From assembly GCF_014635725.1 (NCBI RefSeq), contig NZ_BMDJ01000009.1:62001-126000 (forward strand): a stretch of 64,000 nt of DNA. The letters run 5' to 3'. This document shows, piece after piece, positions 8,925 through 18,023 of the stretch (position 1 is its first letter; the number at the start of each line of letters is the position of its first letter). The stretch is from Pedobacter mendelii. Its GTDB lineage: Bacteria; Bacteroidota; Bacteroidia; Sphingobacteriales; Sphingobacteriaceae. The notes under the pieces were generated by a model. The model made no database searches, had not been told where the DNA came from, and worked only from the letters and a program-made list of their open reading frames with translations. Position numbers and translations under genes: made by a program.

Positions 8925-9878
8925 ATGAAAATCACCGAACATATAAAAAACGCAAAGGGTAAAACCTTATTCTCTTTCGAGTTATTACCACCAATAAAAG
9001 GCCAAAGCATTCAATGGATATATGATGCTATTGATCCGCTTTTGGAATTTGAACCACCATTTATTGATGTAACATCATTAAGAGAAGATTACATTTATAA
9101 AGAACAGGAAAATGGCTTACTGCAAAAAGTTTCTTACCGAAAACGCCCTGGAACCATTGCCATTTGCGCCGCAATTATTCATAAATACAAAATCGACGCC
9201 GTACCGCATTTAATTTGTGGTGGATTTACTAAAGAAGAAACCGAAAATGCTTTAATCGATTTGCAGTTTCTAGGCATTGATAACGTTTTGGCTTTGCGTG
9301 GAGATGCACGTGCTGCCGACAATTCTTTTGTGCCAACTAAAGGCGGTCATTGTTATGCTACCGATTTAATTGAACATATAAAAAACCATAATGAAGGTAA
9401 GTTTCTGCATGAAGATATAGAAACCTTTAAAAGCGATTTCTGTATCGGCGTTGCCGGATATCCCGAAAAACATTTTGAAGCACCAAACCTAAACACAGAC
9501 TTCAAGTTCTTGAAGAAAAAGGTTGAAATGGGTGCCGAATTTATTGTAACGCAAATGTTTTTTGATAATCAGAAATATTTCGATTTTGTAAAAAAATGTA
9601 GGGAGAATGATATCAATGTGCCTATTATACCAGGTTTGAAACCCATAAGTACACTTTCTCAATTAAATGTATTGCCAAAAATTTTCCATATCGATTTACC
9701 TGAGCCATTATGTGATGCATTATCTCATGCAAAAAACAATAGCGAAGCTAAAGAAATCGGTACCGAAGCCATGATAAAGCAATGTAAAGAACTTATGGAT
9801 TTTGGCGTTCCGGTGCTGCATTTTTACACTATGGGCCGACCAGAACAAACCAAACAAATTGCAAAAGCTATATTCTAG
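8925..9878 (+). CDS. metF: Methylenetetrahydrofolate reductase
   Basis: The 317-residue protein matches MetF, an FAD-dependent TIM barrel that reduces 5,10-methylene-THF to 5-methyl-THF, the methyl donor for MetH. Visible family features are the N-terminal FSFELLPP strand with the conserved Glu, the VLALRGDAR motif (about residues 122-130), the GVAGYPEKH segment that contacts NADH/folate, and the QMFFDNQ motif near residue 210. It lies downstream of metH on the same strand, separated by the S23-type gene. It may be cotranscribed with metH under the SAM riboswitch, but the 660 bp gap and repeats leave this open. Confidence 0.96.
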   Translation: MKITEHIKNAKGKTLFSFELLPPIKGQSIQWIYDAIDPLLEFEPPFIDVTSLREDYIYKEQENGLLQKVSYRKRPGTIAICAAIIHKYKIDAVPHLICGGFTKEETENALIDLQFLGIDNVLALRGDARAADNSFVPTKGGHCYATDLIEHIKNHNEGKFLHEDIETFKSDFCIGVAGYPEKHFEAPNLNTDFKFLKKKVEMGAEFIVTQMFFDNQKYFDFVKKCRENDINVPIIPGLKPISTLSQLNVLPKIFHIDLPEPLCDALSHAKNNSEAKEIGTEAMIKQCKELMDFGVPVLHFYTMGRPEQTKQIAKAIF

Positions 9879-9884
9879 CTAATT

Positions 9885-10700
9885 ATGGAACGAGATGAAA
9901 TTACGATAATATCAGATGATGGAAATAGTGTTATTATAAATAGAAATTTAAGTAGGTACTCTCGAATAGATGAACATTTATTAGATAGTTTAAGTAATAA
10001 TTATTTATGGTTCTCCAATCCTCTAGATTTTAATGATCCATATGATTGTAATTTAGGTTTACAAAGCGATTGTTCATTTATTGATTTATTCAGGTATCTA
10101 ATTTCTGAAAATATATCAAATAATTGGAATAAAAGTATTGCTTTTATAGCCAATAGATCACAAGAACTTTTCGAAAATCCACTAAAGAGATTAGCGTTAT
10201 TAAAGGAAACGGATAAAAATACAGTATCAAAAATTGGAATATGTTGCTTTTCTGAACGTGCTGACTCATTATTAATGTGGTCTCATTACGGATCTAAACA
10301 TACTGGAATTTGTCTATCTTTTGATATAACAAAAGATCCCGATTTATTTTCAAGACTCTTGTATAAAGTAGAGTATCCAAATAGATACCCAATTTATAAT
10401 TGGCCGAATGATAAAGGTAAATTTCAATTATTCAGATTGTTGGTAGCAACAAAGTCTAAAGAATGGGAATATGAATCGGAAATCAGACTAGTAAGGGAAA
10501 ATTTAGTATTTCCTTGGAGAGGAAAGGTAAATTTTAAAAGAAAGGCGCTCGTTTCAATAAAATTTGGGTATAATAGTTCTGAACCTGACCGACATAAAGT
10601 TCAACAACTTGTTAGAAAAATTGATGGCTATGACAATGTTAAATTTTATGTTGCCAAGTTAAAGGAGAAGGAATTTGGAGTTGAGTATGAAGAGATTTGA
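9885..10700 (+). CDS. DUF2971 domain-containing protein
   Basis: The 271-residue protein begins 6 bp after metF. The DUF2971 signature is clear: WFSNPLDFNDPYDCN at about residues 45-59 and CCFSERADSLLMWSHYGSKH at about 118-137, followed by GICLSFD. The biochemical function of this family is unknown; members are scattered and often found in variable regions. It has more AT-rich, Asn/Ile-rich codon choice than metF, which hints at separate acquisition despite the tight spacing. No signal peptide or membrane segment is seen. Confidence 0.85.
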   Translation: MERDEITIISDDGNSVIINRNLSRYSRIDEHLLDSLSNNYLWFSNPLDFNDPYDCNLGLQSDCSFIDLFRYLISENISNNWNKSIAFIANRSQELFENPLKRLALLKETDKNTVSKIGICCFSERADSLLMWSHYGSKHTGICLSFDITKDPDLFSRLLYKVEYPNRYPIYNWPNDKGKFQLFRLLVATKSKEWEYESEIRLVRENLVFPWRGKVNFKRKALVSIKFGYNSSEPDRHKVQQLVRKIDGYDNVKFYVAKLKEKEFGVEYEEI

Positions 10701-10817
10701 AAATTAATTAATCCATGTTTATTAGTTTCAAATGAGCAAACTATTTTGCATAAAAACCTGACACAACTTTAACGAATTTTTTTTTGCTTACAGGAAGTTG
10801 ATGTTATATTTGTTGGA

Positions 10818-11123
10818 ATGAAATCAGATTTTAAATATGTTTTAATATGTTTTTTTGTAGCAATGCTGCTGCTTAAAATAACTGGCATAGTATCTGCTTT
10901 TATTGTCTCTATTAAAAATACGGAATACAATATCGCTAATCAGGATAGCGGAGAGAAAGAGGAGAAGAAAATTGAACCCGAATATTTCGATAACCAATCG
11001 TTTTCTGTTCAGCATATCAAAATACCTGTTGTATTAAAAGATAAAGAGGCTTTTCAAACCAATAATGATCTATTATCTTATTTCCCAGAGGTTTTAACAC
11101 CTCCACCATCTCGCATTTCCTAG
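10818..11123 (+). CDS. Hypothetical small membrane-anchored protein
   Basis: The 101-residue protein has one hydrophobic segment (about residues 7-32), then a charged linker (EKEEKKIEPEYFD) and a short C-terminal region ending in LTPPPSRIS. It looks like a single-pass protein with a periplasmic or cytosolic tail. I recognise no domain. It lies alone between the DUF2971 gene and a small secreted protein. An imperfect hairpin (TATCGG/CCGATA, 11147-11167) follows it and might end the transcript. Confidence 0.55.
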   Translation: MKSDFKYVLICFFVAMLLLKITGIVSAFIVSIKNTEYNIANQDSGEKEEKKIEPEYFDNQSFSVQHIKIPVVLKDKEAFQTNNDLLSYFPEVLTPPPSRIS

Positions 11124-11205
11124 CAATCTACTCAAAAAGATTTCTATATCGGAGAATTATCCCGATAGGTATTTCTATTCACATTTCAATAATTTATATA
11201 AACTT

Positions 11206-11625
11206 ATGAAACGAGCAATTTCATTATCTTTTGCTGTATTTTTAATATCAGCATCTTTAAAAATTAGTGCACAAGAAATTGGGCAAACCAATATTCAACC
11301 ATTAAATAATTCTGTTTCTATTGTTTCTCAACTGCAGCCGGTTAGCTTCAATTATGATTCAAAATGGGCAGAGAAATTAAAGTTATCAGGTAAATCTCAA
11401 ATTGGATTTGTAGCTAGCGATGTTCAGAAAATTCTACCCTTTTTAGTTAAAAAGCAAGCTAAAGATTATCTTTCAGGTAAAAATGCTTTTAAAACAGCAA
11501 CGGTTTCTACGGTAGATTATGAAAGCTTAATACCGCTTTTAGTTGGTAGTATTAAAGAGCAGCAACAACAAATTGAGCAATTACGAGCCGAGGTTGATTC
11601 CTTAAAATCAAAAAATACAAAGTAG
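11206..11625 (+). CDS. Secreted S74-like (intramolecular chaperone-type) mini-domain protein with C-terminal coiled coil
   Basis: The 139-residue protein has a signal peptide (about residues 1-22, ending SAQ). What follows resembles the C-terminal half of peptidase S74/tail-fibre chaperone domains: LQPVSFNYDSKWAEKL, SQIGFVASDVQKILPFLV, and VDYESLIPLLVGSIKEQQQQ leading into a coiled coil. In phage fibres this domain helps trimerise an upstream stalk and cuts itself off with a Ser-Lys dyad. Here there is no stalk, and the usual N-terminal catalytic Ser region is absent. It is probably a non-cleaving trimerising envelope protein. A strong terminator follows. Confidence 0.72.
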   Translation: MKRAISLSFAVFLISASLKISAQEIGQTNIQPLNNSVSIVSQLQPVSFNYDSKWAEKLKLSGKSQIGFVASDVQKILPFLVKKQAKDYLSGKNAFKTATVSTVDYESLIPLLVGSIKEQQQQIEQLRAEVDSLKSKNTK

Positions 11626-11650
11626 ATTTTTAATTTTAATATGTGGTTTG

Positions 11651-11682
11651 GCCTGGGGTTTTATTACCTCGGCTTTTTTTAT
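11651..11682 (+). terminator. Rho-independent terminator
   Basis: GCC(T)GGGGT and ACCTCGGC pair across a short T-rich loop with one bulge, followed directly by TTTTTTT. It lies 25 bp after the S74-like gene stop. Confidence 0.8.
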
Positions 11683-11759
11683 TTCTAAATGTGTAAAAAT
11701 TTTAAAATATTAGCTTGGTTGCAGCTTAAATGGCTTATGTTTATAATTCATTCAATATT

Positions 11760-13283
11760 ATGAGAAATAAATTAACTGTCTTAATTTTACTTTTTTGGGT
11801 TGCCTTTAATGTTAATGCTCAGCAAACAAATTTAGCTGAATTACCAAAACCACAACGCGAATTTAGGGCAGCCTGGATTGCAACGGTGGCAAACATTAAC
11901 TGGCCAAGCAAGCCCGGTTTATCTACTCAACAACAACAAGATGAAGCAATTGCTTTATTAGATATGTTAAAGAAAAATAATTTTAATGCAGTAATTTTTC
12001 AGGTTCGTCCGCAGGCTGACGCTTTGTATAAAAGTAACTTAGAACCATGGTCGTATTTTTTAACTGGAGTTCAAGGTGAGGCCCCAAAGCCATATTACGA
12101 TCCGTTAGAATTCTGGATTGAAGCAGCACATGACCGAGGCTTAGAACTGCATGTTTGGTTAAATCCTTACCGGGCACATCATATTTCTGGCGGTCAACCT
12201 TCTGAATCTTCAGTCGTTAAAAAACATCCAGAGTTGGTTTATAAATTAAAACAAGGCTATTGGTGGCTAGATCCATCAAAAAAGGGAACTCAAGATTTAT
12301 CCGCTGAAGTGGTTAAAGACATTGTAAAAAGATATGATATCGATGGAGTTCATTTCGATGATTATTTTTATCCATATGCCGAATATAACGGCGGGGAAGA
12401 TTTTCCTGATGCGGAAAGCTATGCCGAGTACCAGAAAAATGGAGGTCAACTTGCTCGTGGCGATTGGCGACGGGAACAAGTAAATGTTTTTATTCAGAGG
12501 GTTTACAAGATTATAAAAGAGGAAAAGAAATATGTCAAATTTGGTATCAGTCCGTTTGGTATATGGAGACCAGGCTTTCCCGAATCTATTAAAGGCTTTG
12601 ATCAATATGATAAGCTTTATGCCGATGCGAAACTATGGTTAAACGAAGGTTGGATAGATTATTTTATGCCTCAATTGTACTGGCAGATTAATAATATACC
12701 ACAAAGTTTCCCTGTTTTATTAGGTTGGTGGCAATCTGAAAATACTAAACAGCGGCATTTATGGCCGGGTTTGAATAGCGGTATTGGTGGTGGAGAAAAA
12801 AATAGCGATGAAATCATAAATCAAATTATGATAAGCCGGGGTATGTTGCCAAAATCTCCAGGTGTTGCTCATTGGAGCATTGCTGCTTTAACCAAAAATG
12901 AAATGCTTCGTAATGATTTACTCAAGGGTCCTTATAAAACGGAAGCTTTGGTTCCTGCATCGCCTTGGTTGGATGATGAAAAACCACTAAAACCTAAAGT
13001 AACTCTAGCAGATAGAAATACAGATGTTTACATCGATTGGAAACCAGCCGATAAGCATGATGATTTCAAATACATCGTTTATACTAATTATGGCGGTAAG
13101 TGGTCTTACACCATTCTAAATTATAAAAGTAGGTTTTTGTTAGTGCCTAAAGTTAGCTATGCTGATGCAGCAAAATTGATTCAACAACGTTTGCAAAGCA
13201 TTTCGGTAACGGCTATAGATAGAACTGGTAATGAAAGTGCTGTAGAAATTATAAATATTGATGATAGAAGTTCTACCAATTAA
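11760..13283 (+). CDS. Secreted glycosyl hydrolase-like 10 (GHL10/DUF187) protein
   Basis: I chose ATG 11760 because it starts a clean signal peptide (MRNKLTVLILLFWVAFNVNA), whereas the upstream in-frame ATG at 11730 adds ten residues before it. The mature protein opens with FRAAWIATVANINWPS and carries the GHL10 TIM-barrel motifs FQVRPQADALY, LHVWLNPYRA, DGVHFDDYFYPY and FGISPFGIW. A small beta-rich domain follows at about 405-507. Relatives are extracytoplasmic and are thought to act on glycan or peptidoglycan-derived sugars, but activity is poorly defined. Its 3' end overlaps the convergent Nudix-regulator gene by 11 bp. Confidence 0.92.
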   Translation: MRNKLTVLILLFWVAFNVNAQQTNLAELPKPQREFRAAWIATVANINWPSKPGLSTQQQQDEAIALLDMLKKNNFNAVIFQVRPQADALYKSNLEPWSYFLTGVQGEAPKPYYDPLEFWIEAAHDRGLELHVWLNPYRAHHISGGQPSESSVVKKHPELVYKLKQGYWWLDPSKKGTQDLSAEVVKDIVKRYDIDGVHFDDYFYPYAEYNGGEDFPDAESYAEYQKNGGQLARGDWRREQVNVFIQRVYKIIKEEKKYVKFGISPFGIWRPGFPESIKGFDQYDKLYADAKLWLNEGWIDYFMPQLYWQINNIPQSFPVLLGWWQSENTKQRHLWPGLNSGIGGGEKNSDEIINQIMISRGMLPKSPGVAHWSIAALTKNEMLRNDLLKGPYKTEALVPASPWLDDEKPLKPKVTLADRNTDVYIDWKPADKHDDFKYIVYTNYGGKWSYTILNYKSRFLLVPKVSYADAAKLIQQRLQSISVTAIDRTGNESAVEIINIDDRSSTN

Positions 13284-14007
13284 AATCGTTTAGGGCTTTT
13301 TTGTAATTTTCTTCATCAAAACGATATAAATTTGGTGCTTTGTGTGCGCCACCTTTTCTTGGTTCATCAAGTTTTACCAAAATATTATAGCGCATTATTT
13401 TACGGTAAAAGTTGCCTCTATTTAATTTCTGACCTAAAATTGTTTCGTACAAACTTTGCAGTTCCGGCATTGTAAAAGTTTCTGGAAGCAAATTGTAACC
13501 AATTGGTTTATAGCTTAATTGCTCTCTTAAGGTTGCAAGTGCTTTATTTAGTATTTCTTGATGGTCCATCACCATCGTTGGTAAATTATCAATCGGCATC
13601 CATTCACATTTATCAGAATACGAATCGGTAACAGGCGTTACCTGTGTATGATCTACAAGCGCATAATAACCCACAGTTACAAAACGTTGCTTGTGCCATA
13701 AATCATCAGGATAATTTTTAAAAAAATCCTCAGAACGATTTAGCGTACCAAAAACGCCAAAAACATTTAAGAAAATTTTATCTGCTCCACTACGTTCAAA
13801 TAAAACTCTTTTTGCAGCATCATTTATTGCTTCATTCTTGTTTACGTAACCACCGGGTAACATCCAGTTATCTGCGCTTTTAAGTTTTAGCATTAAAACA
13901 TTTAAGCTGTTGGCATGAAAACCAAAAACCACACAATCTATCGAAATATGTGGTAATGATTTTTTCCAAAATTCTGCACTTGCATCTAATATATCAGGAA
14001 CGATCAT
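13273..14007 (-). CDS. Nudix-related transcriptional regulator (NrtR/AraR-like)
   Basis: The 244-residue protein has an N-terminal Nudix fold and a C-terminal winged-helix region (about 150-240), the NrtR arrangement. The Nudix box is degenerate. After Gly53 and Glu59, the expected R-E-x2-E-E reads R67-V68-L69-F70-E71-R72, so two of the metal-binding Glu are lost and hydrolysis is unlikely. In Bacteroidetes, relatives such as AraR use the dead Nudix domain as a sugar sensor. The C-terminal GNFYRKIMRYNILVKLDEPR segment is typical of the DNA-binding part. It is transcribed divergently from a GH3 glycosidase, its most likely target, with a perfect palindrome in the 192 bp between them. Confidence 0.88.
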   Translation of the reverse strand: MIVPDILDASAEFWKKSLPHISIDCVVFGFHANSLNVLMLKLKSADNWMLPGGYVNKNEAINDAAKRVLFERSGADKIFLNVFGVFGTLNRSEDFFKNYPDDLWHKQRFVTVGYYALVDHTQVTPVTDSYSDKCEWMPIDNLPTMVMDHQEILNKALATLREQLSYKPIGYNLLPETFTMPELQSLYETILGQKLNRGNFYRKIMRYNILVKLDEPRKGGAHKAPNLYRFDEENYKKALNDFNW

Positions 14008-14071
14008 TTACAAAAGGTAAAGTTTAAAGACTTCTAAATTAATGATTTGTTTTTTTAAACTAAAGTTAATA

Positions 14072-14094
14072 CATTGCTTCTTTATGAAGCAATG
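14072..14094. promoter_or_regulatory. Perfect 9-bp-arm palindrome between Nudix regulator and GH3 gene
   Basis: CATTGCTTC (14072-14080) and GAAGCAATG (14086-14094) are exact reverse complements around TTTAT. A second, looser dyad TTAAACTAAAGTTAA lies at 14055-14069. Both sit in the divergent promoter region, so either could be the regulator's operator. A role as an RNA hairpin is less likely because no T-run follows. Confidence 0.5.
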
Positions 14095-14199
14095 AAATTT
14101 AGCCAGATATTTCTAATCAATTATCTTGTTAAAAAGCTTTTATGCTTCGACAATTAAAAATCTCCCATTATGGCTGAGACTTTACTAAATTCTAACCAA

Positions 14200-16503
14200 A
14201 TGCAAAAAATTACATCAACATTAATCATTAGCCTCCTAGGCGGTTTAAGCCTTAGTGCACAGCAATTCACTACGGTAAAAAATAACAACGGTGCAACGCT
14301 TGGCTATTCATCAGCCTCTGGCGTAAAAATTTTAACAGTTGGCGGTTTAAAATTTAAAGATTTAAACAAAAACGGCAAGCTTGATAAATATGAGGATTGG
14401 CGTTTAACGCCTGATGAAAGAGCTAAAGATTTAGCTTCGAAAATGACAGTTGAGCAAATTGCAGGATTAATGCTTTATAGCAGACATCAGGCTTTGCCTG
14501 CAGGTCTTTTTGGTTACAATATGGGCACATATGATGGAAAGGTTTTTCCTGAAAGTAAGGCAAAAGCATCTGATTTAAGCGATCAGCAAAAAGACTTTTT
14601 TAAAGATGATAACCTTCGACATGTTTTATTAACAAGTGTACAAACGCCAGAAATTGCAGCCATTTGGAATAACAATGCGCAAGCTTTTGTAGAAGGTATT
14701 GGCTTAGGCATTCCGGCAAATAACAGTACCGACCCACGTCATACGGCCATTGCAACCAGCGAATTTAATGCAGGTGCAGGTGGTAAAATTTCGATGTGGC
14801 CAGATGGTTTAGGAATGGCCGCAACATTCGACCCGAAAATTGTTGAGCAGTTTGGGCAAATTGCTGCAAAAGAATATAGAGCATTAGGTATTTCAACGGC
14901 TTTATCGCCTCAAATAGATTTAGGTAGCGAGCCGCGTTGGTATCGTATTTCGATGACATTTGGCGAAAGCCCGCTGTTAACCACGGATATGGCCAGAGCT
15001 TACATTGATGGTTTTCAAACATCATACGGGAAAGATGAAATTAAAGATGGTTGGGGTTATAAAAGTGTAAATGCAATGGTAAAACATTGGCCAAGTGGCG
15101 GCGCAGAAGAAGGTGGGAGAGATGGGCATTGGGCTTTTGGGAAATTTACTGTTTATCCTGGCAATAATTTACAACAGCACATCGACCCGTTTGTGAATGG
15201 TGCTTTCAAATTGAAGGGCAAAACTAGCAAAGCCTCAGCGGTAATGCCTTATTATACCATTACGTTCGACCAAGATAAAAAGTATAAGGAAAATGTGGCC
15301 AATGGCTATAGTAAATACATTATTACCGATTTACTTCGCGATAAATATGGTTACGATGGTGTGGTTTGTACCGATTGGTCTGTTACTGGAGATGAAGGTA
15401 AAACACCAAACCTGTTTGCAGGTAAGCCGTGGGGAGCCGAGGCTTTAACTATTGCCGAGAGACACTACAAAGTTTTAATGGCAGGAGTGGATCAATTTGG
15501 TGGAAATAATGATAAAAAACCTGTTTTGGAAGCCTACCAGATGGGCGTAAAAGAATATGGAGAAAAGTTCATGCGTGATCGTTTCGAGCGTTCGGCCGTT
15601 CGTTTACTTAAAAATATTTTCCGTGTTGGTCTTTTCGAAAATCCTTACTTAGATGTTGAAGAAACCAAAGCTGTTGTTGGTAATGCCGAGTTTATGAAAG
15701 CGGGGTATGATGCACAGTTAAAATCGATAGTGTTATTAAAAAACAAAGCAAATGTTCTTCCGCTGAAAGAAAAGCAAACCGTTTATATACCCAAAATATA
15801 TTCTGCACCTACAAAGGATTGGTGGGGTTTTTATACCGCTGCAAAGTTAGATTATCCGGTAAATATCGATTTGGTTAAAAAATATTATAACGTTACGGAT
15901 GCCCCAGAAAAGGCAGATTTTGCAATCGTTTTTGTTTCAAGTCCGCAGAGTGCAGAAGGTGGTTACGATATCAACGACAGAACAGCGGGAAGTAATGGTT
16001 ATGTGCCAATTTCTTTGCAGTATGGAACTTATACAGCTGAATATGCCAGAGCGAAAAGTATTGCAGCTGGCGACCCGGTAATCGACCCAACGATAAAAGA
16101 TAGAGGATATAAAGGCAAAACGGTTACGGTATCAAACACAATGGATTTGAGAACCATTTTAGATACTAAAGAAATGATGAATGGCAAACCAGTAATTGTT
16201 TCAGTTACGGCATCAAAACCAATGGTTTTTAATGAATTTGAGAAAAACGTTAACGGTATAGTTTTAAATTTTGGTGTTTCTACTCAGGCAGTTTTAGATG
16301 TAATTTCGGGCAGAACAGAACCATCTGGCTTGCTGCCATTGCAAATGCCGGCGAACATGAAAACTGTAGAAGAGCAGAAAGAAGATGTTCCTTTTGATTT
16401 AATTACACATAAAGATACTGAGGGTAACAGCTACGATTTTGGCTATGGCTTAAGCTGGAAAGGCATTATTAAAGATGCACGAACAGAGAAGTATAAAAAA
16501 TAG
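14200..16503 (+). CDS. Secreted glycoside hydrolase family 3 protein
   Basis: I chose ATG 14200, which starts a signal peptide (MQKITSTLIISLLGGLSLSA); the in-frame ATG at 14170 precedes it by ten residues. The 767-residue protein has a Ca-binding-like loop near residue 52 (DLNKNGKLDKYEDW), the GH3 barrel with the substrate-binding motif KHWPSGGAEEGGRDGH, and the nucleophile Asp in GVVCTDWSVTGDE. A C-terminal alpha/beta domain and GYGLSW terminus follow. GH3 enzymes remove terminal beta-glucose, xylose or related sugars; which one cannot be told. It is divergent from a Nudix-type sugar-responsive regulator. There is no SusCD pair nearby, so this is not a full polysaccharide utilisation locus. 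Confidence 0.92.
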   Translation: MQKITSTLIISLLGGLSLSAQQFTTVKNNNGATLGYSSASGVKILTVGGLKFKDLNKNGKLDKYEDWRLTPDERAKDLASKMTVEQIAGLMLYSRHQALPAGLFGYNMGTYDGKVFPESKAKASDLSDQQKDFFKDDNLRHVLLTSVQTPEIAAIWNNNAQAFVEGIGLGIPANNSTDPRHTAIATSEFNAGAGGKISMWPDGLGMAATFDPKIVEQFGQIAAKEYRALGISTALSPQIDLGSEPRWYRISMTFGESPLLTTDMARAYIDGFQTSYGKDEIKDGWGYKSVNAMVKHWPSGGAEEGGRDGHWAFGKFTVYPGNNLQQHIDPFVNGAFKLKGKTSKASAVMPYYTITFDQDKKYKENVANGYSKYIITDLLRDKYGYDGVVCTDWSVTGDEGKTPNLFAGKPWGAEALTIAERHYKVLMAGVDQFGGNNDKKPVLEAYQMGVKEYGEKFMRDRFERSAVRLLKNIFRVGLFENPYLDVEETKAVVGNAEFMKAGYDAQLKSIVLLKNKANVLPLKEKQTVYIPKIYSAPTKDWWGFYTAAKLDYPVNIDLVKKYYNVTDAPEKADFAIVFVSSPQSAEGGYDINDRTAGSNGYVPISLQYGTYTAEYARAKSIAAGDPVIDPTIKDRGYKGKTVTVSNTMDLRTILDTKEMMNGKPVIVSVTASKPMVFNEFEKNVNGIVLNFGVSTQAVLDVISGRTEPSGLLPLQMPANMKTVEEQKEDVPFDLITHKDTEGNSYDFGYGLSWKGIIKDARTEKYKK

Positions 16504-16549
16504 TCGCTGCAAGTTTTATTTAGCAACAATTATTATTCACTAAAATAAA

Positions 16550-16596
16550 TAAAGCAGGCATTGTTTTTATCAAGTAAAAAGGATGCCTGCTTTTAA
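16550..16596. terminator. Bidirectional terminator between GH3 gene and thrC
   Basis: AAAGCAGGCAT (16551-16561) is the reverse complement of ATGCCTGCTTT (16583-16593), with a loop of about 21 nt, a T-run to the right and an A-rich stretch to the left. It could end both the GH3 transcript and the convergent thr operon. Confidence 0.8.
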
Positions 16597-16706
16597 TTTG
16601 AAGGATATGAGCAATTTCAAAACTGCTTTTATTTCAGGCTTTTTTGATTTTAAAGATAAACAACTCAACTGAACCTAATCCTTTGCTGAAATTAATGGGA
16701 TGATTG

Positions 16707-18020
16707 TTAATTGACCCTACTTAACAAATAGTTTTTAAAGCCTTCAAAATCTACACCTAACTTGTCAGCATGGTGTGATTTGCTTTCTAAAGCTTTTACT
16801 TGTTCTGGAATTTCAATTTTAGCAGCAATATCTGATGGAAAAATATCTGGAAACTTACAAGCATGTGCTGTTGATAAAAATACTGCAGCGCTTTTATCTT
16901 CAGGTTTTTCTTTTCTATATTTTTCTATTGCCAAATATGCAATTGCAGTATGCGGACAAGCAACATAATCAAATTTAACATCAATATCTATAATGCCAGC
17001 GAGTGTTTCTTCATCATTAAAACGATAAGAAGTAACTACTTTTTTTAAAGCTTCTACATCCTGATTAAACAAATCCATTATGCGAATCCAGTTGCTTGGC
17101 GCACCCACATCCATTGCATTGGAGTAAGTTTGGGTTGATGGTTTCGTTTCATAAATGCCACTTTCAAGAAAACGTGGAACGGTATCGTTGATGTTTGTTG
17201 CAGCGATAAATTTTTTAACTGGTAAGCCTAATTTATAAGCCAATAAACCCGCACCAATGTTTCCGAAATTTCCACTTGGAACAGAAAAAATCACTTCATC
17301 AAACCCCTGTTTTTTCAACTGGGCAAAGGTGTTAAAGTAATAAAATGTTTGAGGAATTAACCTCGAAATATTAATGGAATTAGCAGAAGTTAACCTAAAT
17401 TTTGCGTTTAATTCTTCATCTGCAAAAGCTTGTTTAACCAAAGCCTGGCAATCATCAAAAGTACCTTTAACTTCAATAGCCCTAATGTTTTGTCCGTTGG
17501 TGGTTAACTGTAATTCCTGTATCGGACTAACCTTTCCTTCTGGATATAGAATGGTAACCCTTGTATTCGGAACACCTAGAAAACCTAGTGCAACCGCACC
17601 GCCAGTATCACCAGAGGTGGCTACTAAAACATCAAGTAGTTGTTCGCCATCTTTTAAGAAATAAGCCATCACACGGCTCATGAAGCGAGCGCCAAAATCT
17701 TTAAAAGCTAATGATGGTCCGTGGAAGAGTTCCAGCACGTAGGTATCCTCATCAAGCTTTAAAGCAGGTGCTTCAAAGTTTATGGCATCTTCAATTAAAG
17801 CTTTTAAATCTTCATCCGGAATTTCATCCCTTAATAATGCAGAGGCTACTTTATAAGCAATTTCAGGTAAAGAATACTGCTCAATGTTCTTGATGAAATC
17901 AGGGTCCAATTGTGGAATTTCTACAGGCATGTATAAACCTTTATCTTGCGGCATGCTGTTAAAAACAGCTTCTTTAAAGGAAATACGTAAGTTTTTATTA
18001 TTGGTTGAATATAGTTTCAT
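16707..18020 (-). CDS. thrC: Threonine synthase
   Basis: The 437-residue PLP enzyme converts O-phosphohomoserine to threonine. The PLP lysine is in FHGPSLAFKDFGARFM (about residues 101-116), the phosphate-binding loop is ATSGDTGGAVALGF, and VPSGNFGNIGAGLLA is also visible. The size and N-terminus (MKLYSTNNKNLRISFKEAV) match the bacterial long form. It is the last gene of thrA-thrB-thrC, about 80 bp after thrB, with a reiterated GTTTAAGG hairpin region in the gap. It should be under the leader-peptide attenuator upstream of thrA unless that hairpin interrupts transcription. Confidence 0.96.
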   Translation of the reverse strand: MKLYSTNNKNLRISFKEAVFNSMPQDKGLYMPVEIPQLDPDFIKNIEQYSLPEIAYKVASALLRDEIPDEDLKALIEDAINFEAPALKLDEDTYVLELFHGPSLAFKDFGARFMSRVMAYFLKDGEQLLDVLVATSGDTGGAVALGFLGVPNTRVTILYPEGKVSPIQELQLTTNGQNIRAIEVKGTFDDCQALVKQAFADEELNAKFRLTSANSINISRLIPQTFYYFNTFAQLKKQGFDEVIFSVPSGNFGNIGAGLLAYKLGLPVKKFIAATNINDTVPRFLESGIYETKPSTQTYSNAMDVGAPSNWIRIMDLFNQDVEALKKVVTSYRFNDEETLAGIIDIDVKFDYVACPHTAIAYLAIEKYRKEKPEDKSAAVFLSTAHACKFPDIFPSDIAAKIEIPEQVKALESKSHHADKLGVDFEGFKNYLLSRVN

Positions 18021-18023
18021 TGG

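Noticed and set aside
11206..11625. S74-like domain as evidence of a prophage tail region
   Set aside because: No other phage genes are nearby, and the protein has its own signal peptide and no fibre stalk.
14170..14199. Ten-residue N-terminal extension of the GH3 protein
   Set aside because: It places polar residues before a good signal peptide that begins at ATG 14200.
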